Positions 17,477 to 25,994 of a DNA stretch of 64,000 nt are shown here, one piece after another. Position 1 is the stretch's first letter, and every line of letters starts with the position of its first letter. The position numbers and the translations under genes are program-made. Source of the stretch: Candidatus Chromulinivorax destructor (lineage in GTDB: Bacteria > Babelota > Babeliae > Babelales > Chromulinivoraceae); contig NZ_CP025544.1 in the NCBI RefSeq assembly GCF_003366055.1, positions 603,278 through 667,277 on the forward strand, in the 5' to 3' direction. The notes below the pieces were generated by a model. It worked only from the letters and a program-made list of their open reading frames with translations, was not told where the DNA came from and searched no databases.

Positions 17477-20275
17477 TCATGAATCAGCCAATAAACCAAA
17501 ATCTGCAGCCAAGAGTAAGCTTCCTGAAGCATAGTCACGTACAATTCCTGTAATTCCAATAGAATTAAGAGCAGGAGCTATTGCAATATCAGCTGTAGAA
17601 TAAGCTAAACTATAATGTCTACCTGAGTACCCTGCAGATAACGAAGGTTTAAGATATTTTACGGTTGCAGGCTGTTTACCTATTTTATACGAAGTTGCAA
17701 AACCAAATGACCCATCAATAAACATGTTATTACTCATATAATCAAAAATAAGGAGCGGATAATCTTGACCTTTGAGCAATTGATCTTCAATTGGAGTTAC
17801 CACACCATTGGTAATTGTAAATCTATTTAATCGAGCTTGCTCAGTGGCAAAATCAATGGACAAAACATACAGATTACTTGATGCATAAAAATGTGCAGGA
17901 TTTGCAGTTGTTGAAAGCGTTTGAATTTTGCTGACTGCTGGCAAACCAAAAGGAATCGATATTGGCGTTACAACACCTGGAAGACCATCTTGTAGATTGA
18001 TAGAATACAGACCAGCTGTTGTTCCAAGCAACATGAACTCATCATCAATGAGCATGTCTAAACAGTATGCATATGAATTAAGCTGTGCAGCGGTCACAAT
18101 TTGAACAACATCTAAAGCTGCTGGGTTGCTTGCAGTAAATTTAGCAGATGCCAATGCAATTCGATACACTCCATTATTGGTCATGACATATAAAAAGTTA
18201 TTATCATTCACAATTTTTTTTACAAACGTAAAATTACCAAGTGTTTTGCAGGTTTGATTGCCATCAATTAAAGATGCTGCAGCTAATGTATTTGGTAGAT
18301 ACGTAAAACCTGTTCCATCATCATGAGATAATACTGACAAACCATTGTCACCACCCATGAACAACCAATTTTGACCGTTGTTAAGTCCATCATTACCAAA
18401 AGCAGTCGTGACAACTGAACCGATAGCAAGACCTTTATCAGCATTTAAAACTATTGAGGTGCTTGCTGATTGTGGCAGAATTTGAAACGTTTGCGTTCCA
18501 ATATCAAGTTGACCTGTTTGAGCAATAATAACATTGCTATTTCCTGTTAGAGCAACCATCGAAACTTGTACGTCGGTTGTACTAAACCCACGAGTTGTAG
18601 AAGGGAATGCAATAACACCTTGCGCCCCGCCTTGATTTTGGGGTAATGAACTATTTGTTTTGGTACTTAACTGAGCAAAATCAGCAGATTTATTCCAGGT
18701 TGTTTGTTGAATTGTGTTTGATGCACTTCCGCTAACAAACATTGTTTCACCACTATTACGATTTTTGATAGCAAACAACATCTGATCTTGCGATCCAGCA
18801 ACTCGTTGCCATGTTGTCCATGCTTGAATACGACCTTGCACGTCAAATAAAGCATCTGATTTAAACATGCCAGGAGTTGTTCCAGTTGCAAATGCTTCTT
18901 GAATTGTAATATAAACAGAATCACCTTGCACAGTTAACTGATCAATGTAACCATCTCCAGCTGCAATAGGCACTGGCCCATTACCAACTAATAAGCGAGC
19001 AATTACAGCAGGGTTTAAGCTTTCAATATCAATTTCATCCATATCTGCAAGCACTTGGGTAAATCCCTGAGTCCTATACGTAAAGCCACTAATTGTAAAA
19101 TCTGCCTTAACTGAATTAAAAGCTGCTATTTTACCAAAGTTTTCATTGGTTGAAGGCATAGTCACCATCGGCATTGCGTAAATAGATTGAGCCCCATCTA
19201 CACCATTATCTCGAGCAGCAAACAGATAACCTAGCTGAGTTGAAGTTGAAGTCGTCGATATGTTACGAACCGCAACTTGTCCAGCACCTGGCGTAGCTGA
19301 GTAAACTGCTGAAACTGGTGTATTAACCGTCGATGCTTGCACCAACGCACTATCAATAACTGATGAATAGGTCAATGAACCTGAAGTATCTCCTGTAGCA
19401 TTAACGCCGGTCGCCACAAATAACCCGACAGCTCTATTGTCTGCTACTGTTCCAGTTGAACCAGGCACAACGTTTAAACCAACATACATACCAAGCCCAT
19501 TTCCTGACGGGTATAAAGCGACAGTATCACCAATAACACTTAAATCTGCGGTGCCAGCAGTCAGCACTGGAGTGTCATAGCTTACAACCTCACTTGCTTG
19601 CTCTTGTAAACATGAATATGAAGCACCATTGTATGTTCTTGAAATTAACTGAATGAATGATAGTCTTGATGGATTATCTGAACCAAAAGCTCCCTCTGAT
19701 CGAGCTGCTACAAGGTTCATTGAACCAACACCTGCAATAGCATTGATCACTTGACCATCAGCAAAATCAAATTTGTTGATAGTCGAGATTCCTTCATCAG
19801 AATTCAGTCCTTTGGCATTATCATTAAACGTCACTTCTTGTAGGTAATATATAGAATTTCGATTATCATCAGTAACAACAGCTGGATTAGCACCAACTAA
19901 CGTTATATCAGTAAAAGCTTTTTCTAATAAAGGATTAACAACTTGTGTAACATCAATTGAAGCATCTACGGAAGTTGTGAGCATTGCATCTGAAGTGAGG
20001 TAAGGATACGAAATAAGGGAAGCAGTTCCACCTGAATTATCTGGAGCTATAAATGGCGTATAAGAAATCCCATACTTTTGTACCGTTTCAGTCTTACTAC
20101 TTAAATCATCTGCAGTTGTGGTCCACATTTGATAATTCAAACCATTATAAATTGCAGATCCAATAGAAAAATCGAATGTTACACCAGCCGTCGTATTGTC
20201 TCCAATGGCAACAACAGCTTGAAGGTGGCAACTTGCTATCGACAAGAGACTTACCATAAAAAGTTTTTTTATCAC
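17477..20275 (-). CDS. Large secreted protein, probably beta-propeller-like (932 aa)
   Basis: A signal peptide (MIKKLFMVSLLSIASCHLQA) is followed by about 910 residues rich in Gly, Thr, Ser, Val and Asn and poor in charge, without membrane helices. Recurrent strand patterns such as DNGVDGAQSIYAMP, NDNNFLYVMTNNGVYRIAL and DDEFMLLGTTAGLYSINLQ resemble the repeated blades of beta-propeller proteins. The protein is probably exported to the surface or periplasm. A downstream barrel-protein gene overlaps or nearly abuts its stop, so the pair may be an export or surface complex. Function unknown; the propeller reading is inference. Confidence 0.78.
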   Translation of the reverse strand: MIKKLFMVSLLSIASCHLQAVVAIGDNTTAGVTFDFSIGSAIYNGLNYQMWTTTADDLSSKTETVQKYGISYTPFIAPDNSGGTASLISYPYLTSDAMLTTSVDASIDVTQVVNPLLEKAFTDITLVGANPAVVTDDNRNSIYYLQEVTFNDNAKGLNSDEGISTINKFDFADGQVINAIAGVGSMNLVAARSEGAFGSDNPSRLSFIQLISRTYNGASYSCLQEQASEVVSYDTPVLTAGTADLSVIGDTVALYPSGNGLGMYVGLNVVPGSTGTVADNRAVGLFVATGVNATGDTSGSLTYSSVIDSALVQASTVNTPVSAVYSATPGAGQVAVRNISTTSTSTQLGYLFAARDNGVDGAQSIYAMPMVTMPSTNENFGKIAAFNSVKADFTISGFTYRTQGFTQVLADMDEIDIESLNPAVIARLLVGNGPVPIAAGDGYIDQLTVQGDSVYITIQEAFATGTTPGMFKSDALFDVQGRIQAWTTWQRVAGSQDQMLFAIKNRNSGETMFVSGSASNTIQQTTWNKSADFAQLSTKTNSSLPQNQGGAQGVIAFPSTTRGFSTTDVQVSMVALTGNSNVIIAQTGQLDIGTQTFQILPQSASTSIVLNADKGLAIGSVVTTAFGNDGLNNGQNWLFMGGDNGLSVLSHDDGTGFTYLPNTLAAASLIDGNQTCKTLGNFTFVKKIVNDNNFLYVMTNNGVYRIALASAKFTASNPAALDVVQIVTAAQLNSYAYCLDMLIDDEFMLLGTTAGLYSINLQDGLPGVVTPISIPFGLPAVSKIQTLSTTANPAHFYASSNLYVLSIDFATEQARLNRFTITNGVVTPIEDQLLKGQDYPLLIFDYMSNNMFIDGSFGFATSYKIGKQPATVKYLKPSLSAGYSGRHYSLAYSTADIAIAPALNSIGITGIVRDYASGSLLLAADFGLLADS

Positions 20276-20426
20276 GATAAAAAGCTCCTTAACTTTTAAT
20301 ATAAAGCATATCAGTATATTTATGCATTTTTAAATATCGACCCACTTTTCTGTTTGGAAATTTTATGCTATTATGAGCGTATAATAGACCTAGTTAGTGT
20401 ACACATTTTTTAAAAAATTAGATCCT

Positions 20427-21944
20427 ATGCATACAAAAATATTTTCTGCTACTCCCATTGGAATTCATGCTCACCTTGTTGAAGTCGAAGTCGACCTTTC
20501 ATTCGGGCTTATCAACTTTTTTATTGTAGGGCTTCCTGACACTGCAATTAAAGAAAGTCGTCAAAGAATCCAAACAGCTTTAAAAAATTCTGGAATCAAG
20601 CTTCCTGAAAAAAAAATTACCGTCAATCTTGCTCCTGCAAGCCTTAAAAAAGAAGGTACGCTCTTTGACCTTCCTATCGCAATTGGAATCTTACAAGCTT
20701 GTAAATATTTGCAAATGGATGCCAATTTTTTAGAAGAAACTCTTTTTATTGGAGAACTTTCACTTGATGGAAGTATAAAATCTATTAACGGAGCTTTGCC
20801 AATTGCATATGATGCGCACAAGCTTAATAAAAAACGAATTATTTTACCAGAACAAAATGCTCACGAAGCAGCTCTTATAGGCTCTATTGAAGTTATTGGT
20901 GTTAAAAATTTAGTTGAACTTATTTTTTATTTACGAAAAGAACAACCAATGACTCCTACCCTGACTGACTTTCATAGCTATATTGCAGCATCACAAGCAA
21001 CTGACCTTGATTTTTCTGATGTTAAAGGCCAACAGTATGCAAAACGTGCATTACAAATTGCAGCTGCAGGGCGTCATAATATTTTATTTGCAGGTCCTCC
21101 TGGATCTGGCAAAACCATGCTTGCAAAAAGACTGCCAACAATTATGCCAAATATGACGTTTGATGAGTCGGTTGCAACAAGTAAAGTCTATTCAATTAGC
21201 GGCAAACTTAATAAAGAACCACTCGTAACACAACGTCCATTTCGCAACCCTCACCACACAATTTCACAAGCTGGTTTAATTGGCGGTGGAACGTTTCCTA
21301 AACCAGGCGAAGTAAGCCTTGCACATAATGGGATTTTGTTCTTAGATGAATTTACTGAATTTAAACGAGACACCCTTGAAGCTTTGCGCCAACCACTCGA
21401 AAATCGCATGGTAGAAATTGCACGAGTGCAACAATCGATATCATTTCCTGCATCATTTTTACTGGTTGCGGCATTAAATCCATGCCCATGCGGCTACCTT
21501 GGTGACGCACAAAAAGCATGTTGCTGCTCACCAATGCAACTTCAAAAATACAAAGATAAATTATCAGGACCGCTGCTTGATAGAATCGATATTAAAGTTA
21601 CGGTCTCTGCAGTTTCGTATGAAGATGCTCAAGCAAAAAAAACTGTTGATGCTATTTCATCAGCATCACTTAAAGAAGGTGTTAACAAAGCACTTGCAAT
21701 GCAAATGATACGATTTGGCACCGAAAATAAAACCAATAGCATGATGAGTGCAACTGATGTAGAATTATACTGCAAGTTAACACCTCCAGCAGAGCAACTT
21801 CTCAAGAATGCTTTTACTAAATTAAGCATGAGTATGCGCGGGTACCATAAAACATTAAAAGTTGCTCGAACCATTGCTGACATTGAACATGCTGAGTTAA
21901 TTGATGTAAAGCACATTCAAGAAGCTATTATTTATAAATCTTAG
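20427..21944 (+). CDS. comM: YifB/ComM family Mg-chelatase-like AAA+ ATPase
   Basis: 505 aa from the ATG at 20427 (MHTKIFSATPIGIHAHLVEV); an upstream ATG at 20397 adds ten residues not typical of the family. Domains in order: an N-terminal ChlI-like fold with VGLPDTAIKESRQRI; Walker A GPPGSGKTM near residue 225; HHTISQAGLIGGG; Walker B with ILFLDEF; and the Cys-containing NPCPCGYLGD, followed by CCCSP. ComM is a hexameric helicase promoting branch migration during natural transformation. Together with ComEC at 44329 it hints at DNA uptake or recombination. Confidence 0.94.
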   Translation: MHTKIFSATPIGIHAHLVEVEVDLSFGLINFFIVGLPDTAIKESRQRIQTALKNSGIKLPEKKITVNLAPASLKKEGTLFDLPIAIGILQACKYLQMDANFLEETLFIGELSLDGSIKSINGALPIAYDAHKLNKKRIILPEQNAHEAALIGSIEVIGVKNLVELIFYLRKEQPMTPTLTDFHSYIAASQATDLDFSDVKGQQYAKRALQIAAAGRHNILFAGPPGSGKTMLAKRLPTIMPNMTFDESVATSKVYSISGKLNKEPLVTQRPFRNPHHTISQAGLIGGGTFPKPGEVSLAHNGILFLDEFTEFKRDTLEALRQPLENRMVEIARVQQSISFPASFLLVAALNPCPCGYLGDAQKACCCSPMQLQKYKDKLSGPLLDRIDIKVTVSAVSYEDAQAKKTVDAISSASLKEGVNKALAMQMIRFGTENKTNSMMSATDVELYCKLTPPAEQLLKNAFTKLSMSMRGYHKTLKVARTIADIEHAELIDVKHIQEAIIYKS

Positions 21945-21964
21945 AAAAATAGAGTAGGAAAAAT

Positions 21965-22417
21965 ATGAATTTAAAAAAAATTATAATCTTGGCACTAGCT
22001 ATCGTAACAAAATCATCATGTTTTTATGCTGCTGAACAAACAAATCGATCAATTGAATCAACTCAACAAACTTATGATAATCAATACAATGTAGCTCGTT
22101 ACAATCCCCAGCCTTATCGTAACCAACTACATAGTGTTATAGATCAGTTGCAAGCGAATTATGCTTTTTTGACTGAGCATGACAGAAACATCACTCTAAG
22201 CTTAACGCCAAGATCGACTGGCCTTATAAAATCAAATATTTTATTATCAAGAATAGGACGAGATTCAAAGGTTACAGGAAGAAGCAACGAGATTATAAAT
22301 TCGTTGATTCCAGAAATACACGAAATACAAGATACCACACAGCGTGCATTATTTCTAAACCTTATGGCTACAATCAATGTAGAACTTGATAAATACGGTA
22401 ATCGTCATCATAAATAA
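21965..22417 (+). CDS. Small secreted orphan (150 aa)
   Basis: A TAGGA ribosome binding site lies before the ATG, 20 bp after comM. The signal peptide is MNLKKIIILALAIVTKSSCFYAAE. The mature part is polar and helical (QTNRSIESTQQTYDNQYNVAR onward) with no anchor or cysteine. No family is recognised. It may be co-transcribed with comM. Confidence 0.72.
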   Translation: MNLKKIIILALAIVTKSSCFYAAEQTNRSIESTQQTYDNQYNVARYNPQPYRNQLHSVIDQLQANYAFLTEHDRNITLSLTPRSTGLIKSNILLSRIGRDSKVTGRSNEIINSLIPEIHEIQDTTQRALFLNLMATINVELDKYGNRHHK

Positions 22418-22435
22418 TTATTTATGACAAATCGT

Positions 22436-22464
22436 TTGACATCACGATGAATATAAGGTATATT
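22436..22464 (+). promoter_or_regulatory. Putative sigma70-type promoter for tRNA-fMet
   Basis: TTGACA (22436-22441), a 17-bp spacer and TATATT (22459-22464) form a near-consensus promoter about 70 bp before the tRNA. Confidence 0.7.
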
Positions 22465-22535
22465 TATTTTGTGGTAGATATTTCAACTAAGCAATTTGCA
22501 CTAAAAACCACCATTACTTGAAAATCAAACTATAT

Positions 22536-22612
<77 letters not shown>

Positions 22613-22619
22613 AATTCAT

Positions 22620-22660
22620 AAGTCATTGTAAATTTTTACAGTGACTTATTTTTTTTGTCT
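22620..22660 (+). terminator. Terminator after tRNA-fMet
   Basis: AAGTCATTGTAA and TTACAGTGACTT pair (one G-U) around a short T loop and are followed by a long T run. Confidence 0.85.
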
Positions 22661-22756
22661 TAATTCTGCTAAAAACTCATTTCAATTGACTTTTTACATA
22701 CCAAACAGATACTTAACAAAACAATTTTTTATTAATTTAAAAGTACAAAGGTTTTT

Positions 22757-23245
22757 ATGAATCTGTTCGCATTACTTTCTGGTATTATTTTCATGATGCA
22801 TCCCATTGAAAAGTTTAAAATCCCTCATGATTGCCATAAAATTGAATCTGCAATAGAAAAAATTGCCTATGGTCAATTTGCAACGTTACATTATGATCAA
22901 GATATATACAATAAGCTAACTGCCTTACTAGAAAAAACACATACAATATTAAATTGTGATGACAAAATACTTGAAGATCGCAACAAACGAGCTCTTGATC
23001 ATAATTCGTTGATTCAAGATTTTAATCACATTTATCATGAATATCACATGGCGCAAAAACACAATGAACATTGCCCTGAAATTACAAGCTACTTAGAAAA
23101 AAATAAAAATATCGACCTGACTCAGCTGTCAGATCATGAACAAGAAGCTTTCAGTGTAATGCAAGACATGAGAAGAAGTTTACAATGTGATAAAGAATGT
23201 TACCAATCTTTTGATATATTAGAAATATACTCTCATAAAAAATAA
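22757..23245 (+). CDS. Small orphan protein, possibly secreted (162 aa)
   Basis: The ATG follows an AAAGG ribosome binding site. The N-terminus (MNLFALLSGIIFMMHPIEKF) is a short hydrophobic stretch that could act as a weak signal peptide, although the basic region is lacking. The body is His/Asp/Glu/Lys-rich and helical with five cysteines (including LNCDD, EHCPE, LQCDKECYQ), some of which may form disulfides if exported. No family is recognised. A terminator follows at 23271. Confidence 0.68.
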   Translation: MNLFALLSGIIFMMHPIEKFKIPHDCHKIESAIEKIAYGQFATLHYDQDIYNKLTALLEKTHTILNCDDKILEDRNKRALDHNSLIQDFNHIYHEYHMAQKHNEHCPEITSYLEKNKNIDLTQLSDHEQEAFSVMQDMRRSLQCDKECYQSFDILEIYSHKK

Positions 23246-23270
23246 TCAGATGCATCAAATCATCTATATA

Positions 23271-23305
23271 AAAAAGACATGATAAAATTTATCATGTCTT
23301 TTTTG
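23271..23305. terminator. Bidirectional terminator
   Basis: AAAAAGACATGAT pairs with ATCATGTCTTTTT around a 7-base AT loop. It sits between the convergent genes ending at 23245 and 23354. Confidence 0.88.
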
Positions 23306-23353
23306 TTTAAAACTTACCAGTATTTTTAATTTTTATATTTTTAAATTATTTAT

Positions 23354-24937
23354 TTACTCAAGATACGAAAATGAAACGCCAAAAGCTTTTCGTGTCGCAT
23401 AAATACCAGCAAAAAATAATAAACTTAATGGCCCAAACCAGGACCAAAAACCAAACCCATGTAAAAAGAAATGGGTATCCATCACAACATGAAAAAATCC
23501 AAAATTAAGATCATGCGAAAATGAATATTGTGCTATGAAGCGTGATATTGTATAAACAGCACTATAAAAAACAGACCCTAAAGCAAGTAACTGCACACAA
23601 TAGTTACGGATCATTTTCATAAGATCTTTGGTATGGAAATCAACCTTAAAATAGTACGCCAAAATAGCTATAAATAAAGCTACTCGAACGCCAGCAGAAA
23701 GACTTGTTGCAAGAGCTAACCCCATGCCACCATACACACCAATCAGCATGCGATTCATAAAAAAATTCAATGCAATCGTTGCAATGGCTACACCAGTTGC
23801 AATGCCAGTCGATTGTAATGCGTAAAATGCATTAAGCAATATTTTTTCTAAGGCAAAAAATAACAAACCAACTAAGTATGCGTTCATGTTTGACTGAGCC
23901 TGAAAAACATGCTCCATCGTAAATTTAGAAGATAAAAACATGGTCTCAAATATTTCTCTTGACGATATCATCATGATAAAGGTAACCGGTACAATCATCC
24001 AAATAACAAATTTAATAGCTTCAGCAAGATATGCTCCAAGCTCTTTTTTTGAGTTACCAATTTTAGAAAAATAAGGTAAAAGAACGATAGATAATGAAGT
24101 TGCAATAACGCCTAACGGAATATTAACAAGCTGGTATGCAGTACGGATTAATGATAATGTACCGCTTTGCAAGTACGAAGCAAATGCAGAATCGATCCAA
24201 AAATTTACTTCTCCAATCCCTACGCTGACAATACATGGAAACAGCTGCAGCATGACCTGTAAAAAGCCTTTCCATGCAATAGCTCCTGGCAGCCTAAACT
24301 CAAATTTATAGAGCATACAAACCCAAAGATGTAATAATAAATTGAGGAAAGCTGCAACAACCCAGCTCCAACACAATGCATCAACTGACCATGAAAAATA
24401 AAGTCCAAACGACAATGCAACAACATACAAACAGTTTAAAATAACGGGAGCCAAGCCTGGCAATAGAAATCGATGTGAAGCTTGTAATGCTGCAGCCAAA
24501 ACTGAACTTGATGATAACAGCAAAATAAATGGAGCTAAAATTCTTAAAAACTGGACACTTGCGTGCAACGATTGCGCAGATGCGCCTGGAGCCATTTGAT
24601 GTACAAAGAATGGTGCATAGTAACAAATAACTGCAATAAGACACGTAATCAAAGCTTCGATCATTAAAAATGATACGGTTAATAATTTATTAACTTCTTG
24701 CTTGCCATATTTTTGTTCTGCATGAATAAATGACGGAACTAACACTGATGACAAGGCGCCTTCTGCAAATACTTTTCGTAATGAGTTTGGCACACGCAAA
24801 GCAATAAAAAAGGCATCAGATATTGCTCCAACGCCTAAAAACTGAATTAATAAAATTTCTCGAATATAGGCAAAAAATCGACTCAACAACGTAGAGCTGC
24901 CAATACCTAGAGTTTTTTTTATAATTGAACGAGACAT
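23354..24937 (-). CDS. murJ: Lipid II flippase MurJ (MviN)
   Basis: A 527-aa polytopic membrane protein beginning MSRSIIKKTLGIGSSTLLSR. The AAGGA ribosome binding site overlaps an ATG three codons earlier, so the ATG at 24937 is preferred. The family segments GVGAISDAFFIALRVPNSLRK and AEGALSSVLVPSF near residues 38-73 are diagnostic; about 14 membrane helices follow. It flips lipid II across the inner membrane for peptidoglycan synthesis, indicating a walled cell. It follows the LolD-like gene by 27 bp and is likely co-transcribed with it. Confidence 0.95.
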   Translation of the reverse strand: MSRSIIKKTLGIGSSTLLSRFFAYIREILLIQFLGVGAISDAFFIALRVPNSLRKVFAEGALSSVLVPSFIHAEQKYGKQEVNKLLTVSFLMIEALITCLIAVICYYAPFFVHQMAPGASAQSLHASVQFLRILAPFILLLSSSSVLAAALQASHRFLLPGLAPVILNCLYVVALSFGLYFSWSVDALCWSWVVAAFLNLLLHLWVCMLYKFEFRLPGAIAWKGFLQVMLQLFPCIVSVGIGEVNFWIDSAFASYLQSGTLSLIRTAYQLVNIPLGVIATSLSIVLLPYFSKIGNSKKELGAYLAEAIKFVIWMIVPVTFIMMISSREIFETMFLSSKFTMEHVFQAQSNMNAYLVGLLFFALEKILLNAFYALQSTGIATGVAIATIALNFFMNRMLIGVYGGMGLALATSLSAGVRVALFIAILAYYFKVDFHTKDLMKMIRNYCVQLLALGSVFYSAVYTISRFIAQYSFSHDLNFGFFHVVMDTHFFLHGFGFWSWFGPLSLLFFAGIYATRKAFGVSFSYLE

Positions 24938-24964
24938 CTCTACCATCCTTGATTTATAAAATTT

Positions 24965-25663
24965 TTATACGACTATCAAATCTAATTTTTTATCTTTAAC
25001 CACGCACAGTTCTTCCATGCGATCTGCAATTACTTTGCTATGAGTACTTACGATGAGCCCCATGTTGTATTTTTTCTGATAATGCATAAGCAAATCAATG
25101 ACTTGCTGGCTAGAAACATCATCTAAATTTCCTGTTGGCTCATCAACGAGCAAAAACTGCGGAACTATAAAAATTGCTCGCAAAATTGCGACTCGTTGTT
25201 GCTGACCCCCAGATAACATTGCAGGATATGCATCAGCTTTATTGAGTAAATTAACTTCAGTAAGTAAGTTACGTGCATGCTGCAAACTTTGCTCAGTTAC
25301 GGTTCCTGCCAAAATAGCTTTTAACATAACATTTTCTAGTACCGTCAGTTCAGCAAATAGTGATGCTTGCTGAAAAACAATGCTAATATTTTTTTGAAAA
25401 AATTCAGCTTTTTTTTGCGGTGTAAAAGATTCATATTTTTCACAAGACAACTTCTCAGTTGTCAGTCTAATATAACCAGCTGAGGGTGTATCTATTCCTG
25501 CAAGCAAATGAATCAACGTCGATTTGCCACTGCCAGATGCTCCCATAATTGCATACGATTTGCCTTGCTGAAATTCAATTGATACATCATGAAAAACTTC
25601 AACAATATGCCCTAATTGGCGATACGTCTTTGAGAGCGAAATGATTGATAGCAGTACATGCAT
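24965..25663 (-). CDS. lolD: ABC transporter ATP-binding protein, LolD-like
   Basis: About 232 aa from the ATG at 25663, which has a GAGG at suitable spacing; an upstream ATG at 25675 contains that GAGG. Walker A is GASGSGKST, the Q-loop region is IVFQQASLF, the signature is LSGGQQQR, Walker B is FLLVDEPTGNLDD, and the H-loop is VSTHS. The DEPTGNLD context and length are those of the LolD/MacB/FtsE group. LolD powers lipoprotein release toward the outer membrane, but the partner permease is not in this window, so an FtsE- or MacB-like role cannot be excluded. Confidence 0.82.
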   Translation of the reverse strand: MHVLLSIISLSKTYRQLGHIVEVFHDVSIEFQQGKSYAIMGASGSGKSTLIHLLAGIDTPSAGYIRLTTEKLSCEKYESFTPQKKAEFFQKNISIVFQQASLFAELTVLENVMLKAILAGTVTEQSLQHARNLLTEVNLLNKADAYPAMLSGGQQQRVAILRAIFIVPQFLLVDEPTGNLDDVSSQQVIDLLMHYQKKYNMGLIVSTHSKVIADRMEELCVVKDKKLDLIVV

Positions 25664-25675
25664 AGAAAACCTCAT

Positions 25676-25994
25676 ATAAATTTAAGAACGTGTGGTTATG
25701 TATAAAATTACACTAAAATTTATATCAAAAATTGAAAACCAGCACCCTTCTATTGTAATCATTTTTTTAAAATTTTATATAAAATTTAGACAATAGAATT
25801 TTACTGATAATCGCTTTTATTTTAATAATCTTTATTCAAAAAAAGATGACAACTAAAAGATCTTTAAACAACCAGCATTCGACGTTATATTCGTAAAATA
25901 TATTGTTTTTCAAATAACCGCTCCCTAATATAAGAGAAATTGCAACGATAAAGTTGAAGGTTTTTTCTACAAACTAAGGGGGAGGGGTAGAACA
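25676..25994. other. Divergent intergenic region upstream of lon
   Basis: About 320 bp separate the minus-strand lolD operon and the plus-strand lon. Apart from the promoter listed separately I see A/T runs but no ORF and no clear heat-shock (CIRCE) repeat. Confidence 0.5.
25903..25931 (+). promoter_or_regulatory. Putative lon promoter
   Basis: TTGTTT (25903-25908), 17-bp spacer, TAATAT (25926-25931), about 65 bp before the lon start codon. Confidence 0.55.

Noticed and set aside
22757-23245. Immunity or toxin gene next to tRNA-fMet
   Set aside because: The small protein has no recognisable toxin or antitoxin feature and no partner; only its existence can be supported.
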